Source: Ailurus styani
Taxonomy: Eukaryota; Chordata; Mammalia; Carnivora; Ailuridae
Direction: 5' to 3'
Length of the DNA stretch: 64,000 nucleotides
NCBI GenBank assembly: GCA_002007465.1
Contig: LNAC01000336.1
Span: 194,081 to 258,080 of the forward strand
A program made the translations under genes and the position numbers. Under the pieces are notes generated by a model. It had not been told where the DNA came from and ran no database searches. It saw only the letters and a program-made list of their open reading frames with translations. This document shows, one piece after another, positions 22,546-34,375 of this stretch (the stretch's first letter is position 1; each line of letters opens with the position of its first letter).

Positions 22546-24245
22546 TACTTACGTGTTGTCAGACTTTATAATTTTTGACAGCCTGGTGATTCTGTAATTG
22601 TATCTCACTAAGGGTTTAATTTGTATTTCTCTGAATATTGTGAGGTGATATTTTTTTCATATGTTAACGTTTCTTTGTATTTCTTCCTTTGTAAACTGTC
22701 TTCAATAACTTTGTTCTTATGTATCCATTAGCTTGTTTACCTTTTTCTTACTGATTCATAAAATGTCAATATTTACCTTTATGATCATTGCATTTTGTCT
22801 TGCGTAATGAACATCTGAACCCCACGATAATGAAGATATTCTCCTCCATTCTCTTCTAAAGTCTTTGGACTTTTGTCTTTTAAGTTGAAATCTTCTTTTT
22901 TTAGATTGAATTTTCTATATTGTGAGAAGAAAAGATTTAAATTTATTTTATTCCACAAGGCTAACCAATTGTTCCAGCACCATTTATTTTGTACTCTACC
23001 CTTTCTCTGTATATCTGCATTATACCCTCTGTCATCGCCCATCTCTGTCCATATTTTATGTCATTCTGTTTACAGACACTCTGTATTGTTCCATTGATCT
23101 ACTTGTCTTTCCATCAGTTCCACACTGCCTTATTTACTACCACTTTATAATAAGTCTTGATGTGTAATAAGATGAGTCTTCCATCTTCGATCTGTTTCTT
23201 CAGAATGTTTTAGCTATTCTTTATCTTTGTCCTTGCAAACACAGACCCGCCTGCTCAGTTCCAACAGTAAAATCTGTTGGAATTTAGATGGGGGTTACCA
23301 TGAACATAAAGATGAGCTTGAGGAAGGACTGACATCTTTATCATATTTAGTCTCCTAATCCTGGATCCAAGAACATAGAATCTTCTTTTTTGGCCTTCTT
23401 TAGTATCTTTAAACCATGCTTTGTAATTTTCTCCATATAGGGTTTGCAAACTATTTTGTAGCTCTGTTTCTAGGTACTTCCTATTTTTGAGGCTATTGTA
23501 AACATTAGCTTTGAGATTTTGTTTTTCATTTTTTTAGCTATTTGTTTTTGGTGTATAGCGGTTTAATTTATTGTCTCGTGGAATGATTTAGTGCCCAGCA
23601 ATCCTGTTAAACTCTCCTACCACTGTCAATGTTTTTTTACTTCTGGTTCCTTTTGGATTTGGTCTGACTGCTTTTTTTTTTCTGTCCTTTCCAAATTTCA
23701 TGCCTTTTAATTTTTCTTTAAACGTAACACTATGCTAACCAAATAGAGGTGGTGGTGATAAAAGGCATGTGGAACTTTCCTGAAAGGAAACACAGAAACT
23801 CTGAACACAGAAACTTTGTTATATTTGCTTCAAGATTGTTTTTTATTTAGTTACTTTCTTTTATTGTTTTAAAGATGCCTATGTTGGGGGAAGGAAATTT
23901 CCTTCATTTTATAGTTGACCAGTGTATTTTTTTCATAATGAATGTATTTTGAATTTTATTAAATGTTCTCCTAATCTTTATTAAAATGATTCTATGATTA
24001 TTTTCCTTTAATTGTGTATGCAGTGATTTCATATTTTTGATGTTGAATCAATCTTTAGTTATTACGATAATCCAACTTGGTCATAATTTTTATCTTTTTT
24101 ATATGTTGTATTCAGTTTATTAATATGGTGTTTAATAAGGTTTATGGTAGCTATGTTTGTGAGTCATATTGGACTCCAATTTTTAATTCACATACCTCCT
24201 TGCCAGGTATCAGGAAAATTATAGATTAGTTGTTCTTATCTGAAA

Positions 24246-24441
24246 TTGATGTTTTCTCCCCAAGGAACATTTGACAATACCTAGAGAAATTTTTGATTGT
24301 CACAATTGGTAGGGGATGCTATTGATATCTAGTGGGTAAAAGTCAGAGTGCTGCTAAATATTCTCTAATGCACAGGACAGCACACCACAACAAAGGATTA
24401 TCTGGCCAAAAATGTTAATAGTGCTGAGGTTGAAAAATTCT
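24246..24441 (-). mobile_element. hAT-type DNA transposon fossil inside old L1
   Basis: Reverse complement of the family seen at 7785-8012: 'ccccaaggaacatttgacaa', 'gtcacaattggtaggggatg', 'gcacaggacagcacaccaca', 'tgttaatagtgctgaggttg'. It splits L1 ORF2-like sequence. Confidence 0.6.
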
Positions 24442-24720
24442 TTTGTAGCCTTATAAACTTGTATAATATCTTTAAAATTAGAATGATCTGGTCCTTAATG
24501 TATGGTAGAGCTCATGAGTGAAGATATCTGGACTCTGGGTTTTCTTTGTGGGAATATTTTTTACCTTAGATTTCTTTAAAGATCATAGAATTAGGTTTTC
24601 TCATTCTTTGGGGGGGGGGTGGCTAGTTTCCGTAAATAATGCTTTCTGATAATGTATTTCATCTAATATTTAAAATTTACTGACTAAAGTTTTTCATAAT
24701 ATAACTTACAAACTTTTTTA

Positions 24721-24936
24721 AAATTTATTTTTTAAGGATTTTATTTATTTATTTGAGAGCAAACGAGAAAGAGAAAGAGAGATCACAGCAGGGGGGAGAC
24801 GTAGAGGGAGAAGCAGACACCCCCCCGCCCTGCCCGCCCTGAACAGGGAGCCCGATGTGGGACTAGATCCCAGGACCCTGGGATCATGTCCTGAGCTGAA
24901 GGTATATGCTTAACTGACTGAGCCTCCCAGGTGCCC
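24721..24936 (-). mobile_element. CAN-SINE, antisense, inside old L1
   Basis: 'aaggattttatttatttatt' to 'ctgagcctcccaggtgccc', with the B-box text 'gactagatcccaggacc'. Flanking 'ataacttacaaacttttt' and 'ataacttaacctttt' are a decayed target-site duplication. Confidence 0.9.
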
Positions 24937-25129
24937 ATAACTTAACCTTTTTAATGTCTACAATATCTGTTATGATCTCGCCTTTTTTTTAATTTCCTGA
25001 ATTCATTTATGTTTTGTGTTCCCTTTGTCAGTTTCTCTGAGATTTTCCTGTTTTATAATTTTTTTTCCAAAGAACCGATTTTGGCTTTGTTGATTCTTCC
25101 TGTTGCATACCTATTTTCTGTTTTATTAT

Positions 25130-25318
25130 TTTTTTTAAAGATTTTATTTATTTATTTGACAGAGAGATTACAAGCAGGCAGAGAGGCAGGCAGAGAGCAG
25201 GGAGGAAGCAGGCTCCCCACTGAGCAGGGAGCCCGATGCGGGGCTCGATCCCAGGACCCTGAGATCATGACCTGAGCTGAAGGCAGAGGCTGTAACCCAC
25301 TGAGCCACCCAGGAGTCC
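25130..25318 (-). mobile_element. CAN-SINE, antisense, mustelid-type, inside old L1
   Basis: 'aaagattttatttatttatt', 'gattacaagcaggcagagag', 'ggggctcgatcccaggaccc', 'gaggctgtaacccactgagc' and the end 'cacccaggagtccc'. A young copy with intact promoter-like boxes. Confidence 0.92.
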
Positions 25319-25640
25319 CTTACTGATGAGTTTAGACTTTTATTTTTATGAAATAAAATTTGCGTTTATTGAAGCTTTTTGAAAAAGACATATTTCATCT
25401 AATGTTACCGTATTATATTTGTCTTGGTGGGGTGGGGGAAAATGTCTCATCTTTTTACCATCCGTGTCTATATCGTGAGGTTTTACATTTATTACAAAGC
25501 TCAAGTTTGGAAAATGCCCTTAAGGTAAAAGGAGACTTCAGTACTCCCTTTAATTCTTTGAGATCTTGGTTCTTTCCTATTCTTTTCTTTACTTTCATTT
25601 ATTGCCTAAGAATTCCTTCTCTCTTGTGGTATCTCGGAAG

Positions 25641-27779
25641 CATTTAAGGAACACTATGCATTTACATTTAAATGTATAATTTAAGATTTTTGTTGTTTTA
25701 GTAGCGGAACCAATGCAAGTCTCTGGTCCATTTTATTATCACTATTTTGCCTTTTCTACTAAAACAGTTTTCTAAAGGAGTGAATTTCATGTTAAATATT
25801 TATCTGTGCTGTCTCTTATAATATCTTCCATGTCATTGACAGTCAGTATACTTTTTAAAATAAATGGACTATTTTTATTTCCTCTCCTTATAGTGAGTAA
25901 AGTATGCCTTCAGCAGGAAAATTTTATGACTTCTGGATAACCTATTCTCATCTCTATGATGCTTGAATGACCTCTATACTATTTGTCCCATGTGGTCTTA
26001 CAACTTCTGCTTCTGTTTGTGATTAACTTCAGTGATTGTAGCTCTCTCCCTCTCTGGAGGTCTAATTTTATTTTTGGTTAGTTCTTTTTGTTGAGAAACT
26101 CTACCTTATGTTGATTTGAAGAATCTTAGCAAGAAAGATGTGATATGCATACCTATCTGCACTTGAAAGCAATGCATAAATGTAATTGGTAAGGGGACAC
26201 CTGAGTGATGAGCCCAGAGAAGGTCCATCCTGGTTGGGATGATTAAGGAAGAAGCATGAAGTTTGTTTCTGAAAGATGGAAATACTTTAGTGACAAGAGA
26301 ACTGCAGGAAGGGAGAGTCAATGAGTGAAAGCAAGTAAGCATGGTTGTAGAAAAAGCATGGTAATGTGTTATTTGTGTTTGGAAAATTATTAGTGTGAAC
26401 AGTCTCATATGAGGTAAAGTTGGAAGGGTTGTTTAATAAAACTCTTGGCGATCTTCAGAGTTTCCATTTTCTTTTGGTTCTTTTTATGGTAGAGAGGGCT
26501 GATTTAGGAATATTAATTATTGGTGTATAAAATAGATGAGATCATCAAGAGTCTGAAAGCAGGAAAATAGCTTGGGAAAATCTAGGCTGGGTATGGTTAG
26601 GAACCTGTTCAAGGCATTTATAAAAAGAACAGAAGTAAAGGAATGGATTCAAGACATAATGTGAATGGAGGACATGTCTTGTGTCCTGATCAGATGTGAA
26701 AAGGATAAAGAGAATAAGCAACAAAATTAAACTCTGGAATTTTTTGAGCAAACTAGTAACATGTTTCAGAACTAGAGAGAAGAAACTTGGAAATATTTTG
26801 AGCATGGTGATGGTGAATTAAATTTAGATATGCTGAGTTCATGACATTTTGATGACAGTGTCCATTTTTTCTGTAATTGGACTTATGAGACTGGAATCCA
26901 TGAAAGAGTTGAGATTAAAAGGAAATGCTTGAGATTCCTCTACCTGGGCATGACGATAGATGAAGCCAGAAGAGCAATCAGACCATCCATGTGCAGTTAT
27001 TTCACATTAAAAAAAATGTGTATTTTGGTAGGGTGTCCAATGGTGTCTGGAAATTCTGAAGAGCAAAAAGTTCTTTAAAAATGTGACTCTCCACTGGTCA
27101 ATTGAAAGCCTTTGATGTGGGGAATTGTGCTGCTCAGTATTTGGAAGCAAATGGTTTATTAAGGATTCCTAAGATCATTAGACTTTCATCTGTGGGCTCA
27201 ATGAGATCTGTTCAATATAGTCTTCTGTTGGCATAATTGGTTTTCTGAGCACTTGCTACATCCAGATGCACACCTTAGCACTTCTCTAGCAAGGCTCTGA
27301 TTTCCTTTTGGGCTTTCCTGCCTTGAGACTCTGTTGAAAGAACTAAAACTTCAACAACTTCTATTCTTTTTCCTCAAGGCCAAGATCAGAGCCAGACCAG
27401 TACACTCAGCTGCGTGATTCTCCCTGACTTCACTAAACTCTTCCTAGTAGGAAGTGCCTCTCAAAGTCTAACCCCACTGTACCACTTGGAAAGAAGGAGG
27501 GGAAGGCAGGAGGGCAACAAGGAGGAAAACAACCCTGACACTTTCATTTTTTCTCACCAGAGGATCATATCTTCCAAGAGAATAACCTAATTGTGTGGTT
27601 TTGGTGGCTTTGTCCTTGACAAATAGTAAGTTCCTGTGCTCCTGGAAGTGAAAATAGTTAGTGATAGAAATGATAGAATGAGAGTGTAAGAGAGACGGAG
27701 AGGAGAAGAAGAGGGGAAGGAGGCTAAGTATGTTTGGAGGTTAAGAGCTGTGTTGAAGTGGTGTTTGTTTATGTTGTAG
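25641..27779. other. Non-coding sequence, no gene seen
   Basis: The area 26100-26950 resembles the same unnamed old mammalian repeat suspected near 19 kb ('gaaagcaagtaagcatgg', 'tgatggtgaattaaattt'). Minus-strand frames of 86 and 100 codons there carry no motif. Confidence 0.3.
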
Positions 27780-27950
27780 GTCAGTAGTTTCCAGAGTTGT
27801 CTGCCTATTCAAATAATTTGCATTGCTCTTAAATGATAAGCACATGGACCACTTTTCTAGAAGAGTCTAACTCAGTAGGTCTGCATATGTTTAAAATATA
27901 CACAGAATAAGAGGCTCAACCTAACAGCTTTCCAAGTGATTCTGATGGAC
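27780..27950 (+). mobile_element. MER5A-like hAT element
   Basis: 'gtagtttccagagttgtctg', 'caaataatttgcattgctct', 'actcagtaggtctgcatatg' and 'tttccaagtgattctgatgg' follow the order of the non-autonomous Charlie-related MER5A consensus, although it is diverged. Confidence 0.55.
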
Positions 27951-29550
27951 AGGGCCCTTTCTAACTTTTAGGTTGTCTTTGTGAAATTGGGGAGAAATAC
28001 TACCCCTCCCCTACCACCTTCCACCCCCGATATCCTCAGCCAGGGCAGATCCAACTTTTTGCTAAGTTGCAGGACTGAGTGAGTGCAGTATTGACTGGAT
28101 TTCAAGCACCACCCACCTAATCCTTGACTAAATACCTTTGTACAGTACACTATAAAACCAAGGTTATCAACTGTTCCACTTTGGGGGGGGGCGTTTAAGA
28201 TGGTAGAGGAGCAGGGGGACCCTAAGCTGGCCTTGTCCCTTGAACATAGCTAGATAAATACCAAATCATTCTGAACATCCAAGAGATCAATCTGAGGACT
28301 TAGAGAACAAAGCTCCAAATCTGTAAGTACAAAAATGACCACCTCATGGTAGATAGGAGCTGTGAAAAGTGGACTTGGGAGGGGATAAGACCTGTGGGTG
28401 CTATGAGAGGAGGGAGCCCCGCTTACTGAGATTACTGCAAAGTATTATAAGCAGTGGAAGGCAAAATTCTGAAGCCTGTGACTGACCAGCTTAGCAGAGC
28501 TCCTGTAAGGAAGGAGGGTGGAGACTGAGGAGAGGACAGCGTGGTCTGAGATCTCGGGGTCCCTCTGGGAGAAGCAGTTGTCGTGCTTGGAGTGCATTTG
28601 GGAGTTGCGACACCACAGAACTGGTAGCGCCTACGTTCTACACTGTTCCCAAGGCTAGGAATGGGGATGCTGGCTGCGGGCAGTGAGCTTGGGTGCTGGC
28701 TTCCTCCTGTGCTTTTCCATAAAGTGCGAATTGCTGCGTGGTCATGCAACCGCTTTCTGGGGAAAACACCGACAAATGTAAAAGTGCAGTAAGAGCCTTC
28801 CTTAGAGGATCAATGTGGGTCTGTGCCACGTGAGTCCCTAAAATTTAGAGTTTTGAAATGCAGCCTGAGATAAAACACAGGAGTACTGTGCAGCCTGGTA
28901 GGCGGACAACTTGGGCACAGTCTGGGTGAGGGCAGAGATCTGAGAGAAAATGGGGACACAGGAGGGGTGTTTCTTCACTCTTCTCTGAGGGCTTCCTGAG
29001 TAGTGGTGGCCGGAAGTCTCCACTCCAGGGAGGAAAGAACAGGGAAATCCATTTTGCCCCACCCATCAGTACTGACTGACCTCAGCTAAACAGTGTCACC
29101 AAGGGGAGACCCGAGCTGCTTACACTGAGCTCCCCCTCCCCCAACCCCTTGCAGGTTCATCTCCACTAAGGCAAGTTGGTCCTGAGCGTAGTGGAACAGT
29201 CCATTCCCCCAGAAGACCAGCACAAACCCTTCCCACACACCAAGTCTACTGATCATACAATGCTGCAAAGCTTCAGCAAGGACCTAGCTTCCTTTTTACT
29301 TTTATGTTTTCAGATTTTTATTTCTTTTATATTTGTATTATTTTTTTTTGGATCAAGCGTGCTTTCACAAGCAGGCCAAAACACAACTAGGATCTAGCTG
29401 CTTTTTTATTTTATATTTTAATTATATATTTTATTTTTTAAACTTAAATTTTAAATTTTATTTTTTTATTTTTTTGAATGTAGCCTCTTTAGCAAGCAGA
29501 CCAAAACATACCAAGGATCTAACTCCCCCCCCCCTTTTTTTTCCTGGACA

Positions 29551-29872
29551 AAATGATAAGATGGAGGACTTCACCCCAGAAGAAAGAATAGGAAGAAGTC
29601 ACAGCCAGGTATTTAATCAATAGAGATATAAGTAAGATGTCTGAACTAGCATTTAAAAGAAACAATTATAAGGATACTATCTGGGCTTGAAAATGTAGAA
29701 GACACTAGAGAATCCCTTACTGCAGAGATAAAATAACTAAAATCTAGTCAGGCTGAAATTAAAAATGTCATAACCGAGATGCAAACCCGAACAGATGCCT
29801 TGATAATGAAGATGGACAAAGCAGAGGAACAAATCAGTGGTATAGAAGGTAAATTTATGGAAAATATACTGA
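29551..29872 (+). pseudogene. L1 ORF1 N-terminal remnant
   Basis: Starts at 'atgataagatggaggacttc' and covers the N-terminal and coiled-coil portion. ORF1p is an RNA-binding trimer that coats L1 RNA in the cytoplasm. In-frame stop codons occur (for example after 'gtatttaatcaa' and in 'gataaaataactaaa'). The RNA-recognition and C-terminal domains are absent because the sequence breaks off at the SINE. Not functional. Confidence 0.7.
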
Positions 29873-30023
29873 AAAGAAGAGGGAACACAAGCAGAGGAAG
29901 TGGGAGAGGGAGAAGTGAGCTTCCCACTGAGCAGGGAGTCTGATGCGGGGCTTGATTCCGGGGCCCTGGGATCATGACATGAGCTGAAGACGAACACTTA
30001 ATGACTGAGCCACCCAGGTGCTC
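29873..30023 (-). mobile_element. Truncated CAN-SINE at an L1 deletion joint
   Basis: Present: 'gggaacacaagcagaggaag' through 'gccacccaggtgctc'. Missing: the 'aaagattttattt' A-rich tail side that normally comes first in this orientation. L1 ORF1 sequence adjoins the broken SINE directly, and L1 ORF2 sequence follows its intact end. No target-site duplication is visible, consistent with a deletion that removed both L1 and the SINE tail. Confidence 0.85.
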
Positions 30024-30620
30024 AAGAGACACATTTTAGACCTAAGGACACCTATAGATTGAGAGTAAGGGGATGGAAAACCATCTCTCATGCTAATGGA
30101 TATCAGAAGAAAGCTGGAGTAGCCATATTTATCAGACAAACTAGATTTTAAAATCAAAGACTGTATAATAAGAGATGAGGAAAGGCATTATATCATAATT
30201 AAAGTGTCTATCCATGTAAGAATTATACATATTTATGCTCAAAACTTGGGAGCACCCAAATATATAAGTCAATTAGTAACAAAGAAACTCATTGATAATA
30301 ATACAAAAATAGTAGGGGACTTTAACATCTCACTTACAGCAATGGACAGATCATCTAGGCAGAAGATCAGCAAGAAAACAGTGGCTTTGAATGACACACT
30401 GGACTGGATGGACTTCACAGATATAGTCAGAATATTTCATCCTAAAACAGCAGAATATACATTCTTTTAGAGTGCACATGGAATATTCTCCAGAATAGAT
30501 CACATACTGGGTCACAAGTCAGCCCTCAACAAGTACAAAAAGATAAAAGTCATGCAATGCATGTTTTCCAGCCACAACACTATGAAACTTGAAACCACAA
30601 GAAAAAATATCTGGAAGTTA
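30024..30620 (+). pseudogene. L1 ORF2 endonuclease-domain remnant
   Basis: The longest open part, 30204-30470, encodes 'NLGAPKYISQLV' and 'VGDFNISLTAMDRSSRQK', aligning with the L1 apurinic-type endonuclease signature IYAPNTGAP...MGDFNTPLS...DRSTRQK, and ends 'KTAEYTFF'. The later SDH catalytic motif area reads as a degenerate 'SHN' near 30575. The domain in active L1s nicks genomic DNA to start target-primed reverse transcription. Frameshifts and stops upstream and downstream make this copy dead. Confidence 0.8.
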
Positions 30621-30699
30621 AAGAACCTCCTACTAAAGAATGAATGGGTTAACTGGAAATTAAAGAAAAAATAAAAAGTACATGGAAGCAAATGAAAAT

Positions 30700-31394
30700 G
30701 AAAACATGACTGTCCAAAACCTTTGGGATGCAGCAAAGGCAGTCCTAGGAGGGAACTATATTGCAATACAGGCCTACCTCAAGAAGCAAGAAGAGTCTCA
30801 AATACACAATCTAACCTTACACCTAAGGAGCTAGAAAAGCAACAGCAAATAAAACCTAAAACCAGTAGAAGAAGAGACAAAATAAAGATTAGAACAGAAA
30901 TAAATGCTATAGAAACAACAACAAAAAACTGCACCAGAATAGATCACTGAAACTAAAAGCTTGGTTTTTGGAAGAATTGATAAAATTGATAAACCCCTGG
31001 TCAGACTTAACAAAAAGAAAAGAGAAAGACCCATATAAATAAAATCGTGAATGAAGAGAAGAGATCAAAACCGACACCACAGAAATACAATTATAAGAGA
31101 GTATCATGGCAAATTATATACCAACCAACCTGCCAATCTGGAAGAAATGTACAAATTCCTCGAAACATACAAACTACCAAAATTGAAACAGAAGGAAATA
31201 GAAAATTTGAACAGACACATAACCAGCAAAGAAATTGAATCAGCAATAAAAAAAATCTCCCAACGAACAGAAGTCCAGGGTCAGATGGCTTCCCAGGGGA
31301 ATTGTCCCATTTAAAGAAGAATTAATACCTATTCTTCTTGAATTGTTCCAAAAAATAGGAATGGAAGGGAAATTTCCAAACTCCGCCAAGTGAG
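30700..31394 (+). pseudogene. L1 ORF2 linker and RT N-terminal remnant
   Basis: Frames around here encode pieces matching the L1 stretch between endonuclease and reverse transcriptase: 'AAKAVLGGNYIAIQ' region, 'LEKQQQIKPKTSRRRDKIKI' and 'PTCQSGRNVQIPRNIQTTK'. The last recognisable L1 protein text ends near 'GKFPNSA' at about 31390. The catalytic reverse-transcriptase palm does not follow, so this copy could not mobilise itself. Confidence 0.7.
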
Positions 31395-32387
31395 GGTTAG
31401 TATTCAAAATCTCTAAGGAACTTATCAAACTCAACACCCAAAAAACCAAATAATCCTTTTAAGAAATGGGCAGAAGACATGAATAGAAACTTTTCCAAAG
31501 AAGAAATCCAGATGGCCAACAGACACAGGAGAAGATGTTCACCATCACTCATCATTTGGGAAAAACAAATCAAAACCATGATAAGATTATCACCTCACAC
31601 CTGTCAGAATGACTAAAATTAGCAACACAAGAAACAACAGGTGTTGGAAAGCATGTGGAAAAAGGGGGAGACTCTTGAAATGTTGATGGGAATGCAAATT
31701 GGTGCAGCCACCCTAGAAAACAGTATAGATGTTCCTCAGTAACTTAAAAATAGAACTACCCTATGATCCAGCAATTGCACTACTAGATATTTACCCAAAG
31801 AATACAAAAATACTGATTCGAAGAGGTACATGCACCCTGATGTTTATAGCAGTATTAACAAGAGCCAAACTAAAAGCCCAAATGTCCATCAAATGATGAA
31901 TAGATAAGGAAGATGTGGTATATATGCATAATGAAATATTACTCAGCCATCCAAAAGAATGAAATCTTGTCATTTGCAATATGGATGGATCTACAGTGTA
32001 TTATGCTAAGCGAAATAAGTCAGAGAAAGACAAGTATCATATGATTTCACTTGTGGAATTTAAGAAAAAAACATAAAAAATAAAAAAATACATGCTAATA
32101 AAATTATGACACTTGTTTAAAAAAAAACAGATGAACATATAGCAAGGGAGAAAAAGAAGGTGTGGGTGAACCATAAGAGACTCTTAATGATAGAAAACAA
32201 ACTGAGGGTTGATGGAGGAAGGTGAGTGGGGGATGGGCCAGGTCGGTGATGGATATTAAGGAGGGCATTTGTAATGATGAGCAGTAGGTATTGTGTGTAA
32301 GTGATGGATCTAGTGAATTCTACTCCTGAAAACAGTATTATACTGTATGTTAACTAACTAGAATTTAAATAAAATTTTTAAGAAAAA
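31395..32387 (+). mobile_element. L1 distal ORF2/3' end after an internal deletion
   Basis: The sequence jumps to 'gggttagtattcaaaatctc' and 'agaaatgggcagaagacatg', typical of the distal part of carnivore L1s. It goes on with 'cagccaccctagaaaacagt', 'ctatgatccagcaattgcac', 'attatgctaagcgaaataag' and 'tgaaccataagagactctta'. The AATAAA-like end 'aatttaaataaaatttttaa' precedes the tail. Confidence 0.8.
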
Positions 32388-32406
32388 GGATATCAGCACT
32401 GTTCAT

Positions 32407-33224
32407 GGGATACTTAGGGCTGAATCTGTTTATGTAGGACCACGGAATGTTGAGGTTTCAAATATAAAGATTTCTGATGTCTTCCCCAATATCTTCCAGA
32501 GCCCCTGGGACTGGATTCCCACTACTAGTAGAAAAATCCCTTTTTCTGTGTCACTGTGCACCATTTCATCTAGTCTATCTTCATCTCTTCTCCTGGACTA
32601 TCTTATACAGTCCTCTGACTACTCAGCTGCTGATCTATAGCTCATGGTCTCCTCGGCTACCACCTGGGAATGCTCTCTCAGTCCTGTACCATTTATCCTG
32701 AGATTAACCTGTCTCCAGAGATAAAGAGGAATTCATTGGCCTTATTTAAATGGACTTACAAAGTCAACTTATCATATTTTGTTTCATCAATGGACACACA
32801 ACATTATATTGTCCCATTACTTTGTCAAGTACATGTAGGCTTGGCAGGAATTAGATTCTAAGTGGTTTGCTAACACTGCCAGGATGAAATGAAAGGAGAA
32901 GGAGAGTGGGCACTTTTGCCAATTTCAGCAGTGATACACTGCTCTGCTTAAAGAAGATTAAGGTGGCATGTGTACCAGCCAGACAGTTGTGTTGGTAAGT
33001 CATGGAACATTTTTAGGTACATCATAGAAAAAGAGTTCTCTTATATTTGCAAATAAATCCTAGTGCTTACACTTGCTTGTAATCAAGCCTGCTCTTGTCT
33101 GTGACAGAATATGGAGCATATGGAGACCTGTGTCATGTCATGAGACTTGCTTGAGTTTTTCCAAGTCCATCCATATTTTCTTCTGTTGGGCCTGAAATTC
33201 TGCTTCATTTATTCCTGAATCATA
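32407..33224. other. Non-coding sequence, no gene seen
   Basis: No repeat or exon recognised. Short plus-strand frames (74 and 63 codons) near 32477-32861 have no motif. Confidence 0.4.
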
Positions 33225-33355
33225 AACAATCCCTAGATCATTTTCTATGTGAGAAAACTGAGTTTCAGAAGAGCGAAGCTGCCAAAGGCCACATGGCTAT
33301 TTGTTCACAAAATTAAGGCAGAACTTGTGAATTCTAGTTTTATATGCTTTTATCT
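33225..33355 (-). mobile_element. MIR fragment, antisense
   Basis: 'gtgagaaaactgagtttcag', 'caaaggccacatggctattt', 'ggcagaacttgtgaattcta' follow the MIR core reversed ('gaaactgaggc...ggtcacacagct...'). Confidence 0.6.
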
Positions 33356-33739
33356 TGTGTTGTTGCCTTTGGGTTAACCATTGCTCTTGCCAATATTCTA
33401 TTTCACCATCAGGCAATTTCAGGAGAGACCACACAGTAAATTCTTCACACTTTACTATGAACGCATTATAAGCTGCAAGACAGAGGAAACCAGGATAAGG
33501 TGTTACCGGATCCTAAGAAATGGACAGCAGTGGAAAATTGTAAAGGGAAAGGAAGTTTGAGGAAAGAGAGGCTGAAAGAGAAGCCTTAGAGTGGCAGAGG
33601 AATTTTGACTAGCCTGATTTTCAGTTTTGTCTTGGGCCAGGATGGTTTTGTGAAATACAAAGTGGTATTTCTTTAATGGTTTGATCCCAAGACCACTGTG
33701 TTTTCACTATGCGTCTATCTGTGAAGCTTTGTGTTACCA

Positions 33740-34270
33740 GTTCTTTGTGTTCCTATTCCTTTTATCGTGAAGGACGCAAGCAATTGTGCTGTCATCCAAG
33801 TAGGCAACGCCATCTGCAAAAATGCGCTGCTCCTAGTGTTGGTGCTCTTTTTAAATGACTTTTAAATCAGAAGAGACTGCCACCCTTCACAAAGAGAAAT
33901 TCTTGATTTTCTTGATCCGCTGCTACCTCTTCTAACATGCCACTGCAGTCTTCATATCGCCAAAGGAAGTCAGGCATGAAATGGTGTTCTATTTAGTTTA
34001 ATGGTTAACAGACAGCTCCAACGGCTGCATTCAGCACATTAGCCCCATGCTGAAAGACTTGATAATTTTTAATAAGGTGAAAAGCTATTTTCTGTCTAAC
34101 ACTGTATGGCAGAAGTATCCTTGACCCTCTTTTTCTCTTCATTGTCACAAAATGTATTGGAGAGTGGTGCTCTATAATAGTGCTTTTCCAGCTTTCACTA
34201 ACACAAAGCAAGCAGTTCTTAGCTTTATGGAGTTCAAAAAGAGAATTAAAATGGCAGAATTTCCCAGAGA
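33740..34270. other. Unique sequence with conserved-element-like texture
   Basis: About 500 bases free of recognisable repeats, with mixed AT-rich words ('ttgataatttttaataaggt', 'tttagtttaatggttaacag') and isolated CpG. No exon. I suspect a conserved non-coding block, but this cannot be proved from one sequence. Confidence 0.3.
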
Positions 34271-34375
34271 TATTGAAAAGATCTTAGTAGTCCTCTAGTC
34301 CAGGTCTTTTCATTTGTCAGTTAGAGAAATCAAGTCCAAGAAAGTTGAGTGACTCCATTATCTCATTAATGCACA

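Larger units (their letters stand above)
21400..25640 (-). mobile_element. Old LINE-1 (antisense), fragmented by later insertions
   Basis: Reading the plus strand: 'tatacccacggggagaattg', 'ccagcagtgtgtgac', 'gtatctcactaagggtttaa', 'gttccagcaccatttatttt', 'tgttccattgatctacttgt', 'ttcagtttattaatatggtg' and 'ccaaagaaccgattttggct'. This is the typical order of a reverse-complemented mammalian L1 3' end into ORF2. The copy is heavily mutated and has no open ORF2. It is interrupted at about 22160-22545, 24246-24441, 24721-24936 and 25130-25318. The right limit is uncertain. Confidence 0.7.
28181..32387 (+). mobile_element. Carnivore LINE-1, 5'-complete but internally deleted
   Basis: Begins after a G-run with 'gcgtttaagatggtagagga', the usual start of a carnivore L1 5' UTR. 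It runs through the 5' UTR, an ORF1 beginning, part of ORF2 and the L1 3' UTR ('gccaggtcggtgatggatat'), ending in an A-rich tail. Its length is 4.2 kb against about 6 kb expected. Two internal losses explain the deficit: one at the SINE at 29873-30023, and one at about 31395 where the reverse-transcriptase region is gone. Imperfect flanking repeats 'aggttatcaactgttcca' (28161) and 'aggatatcagcactgttca' (32387) look like the target-site duplication. Confidence 0.85.
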
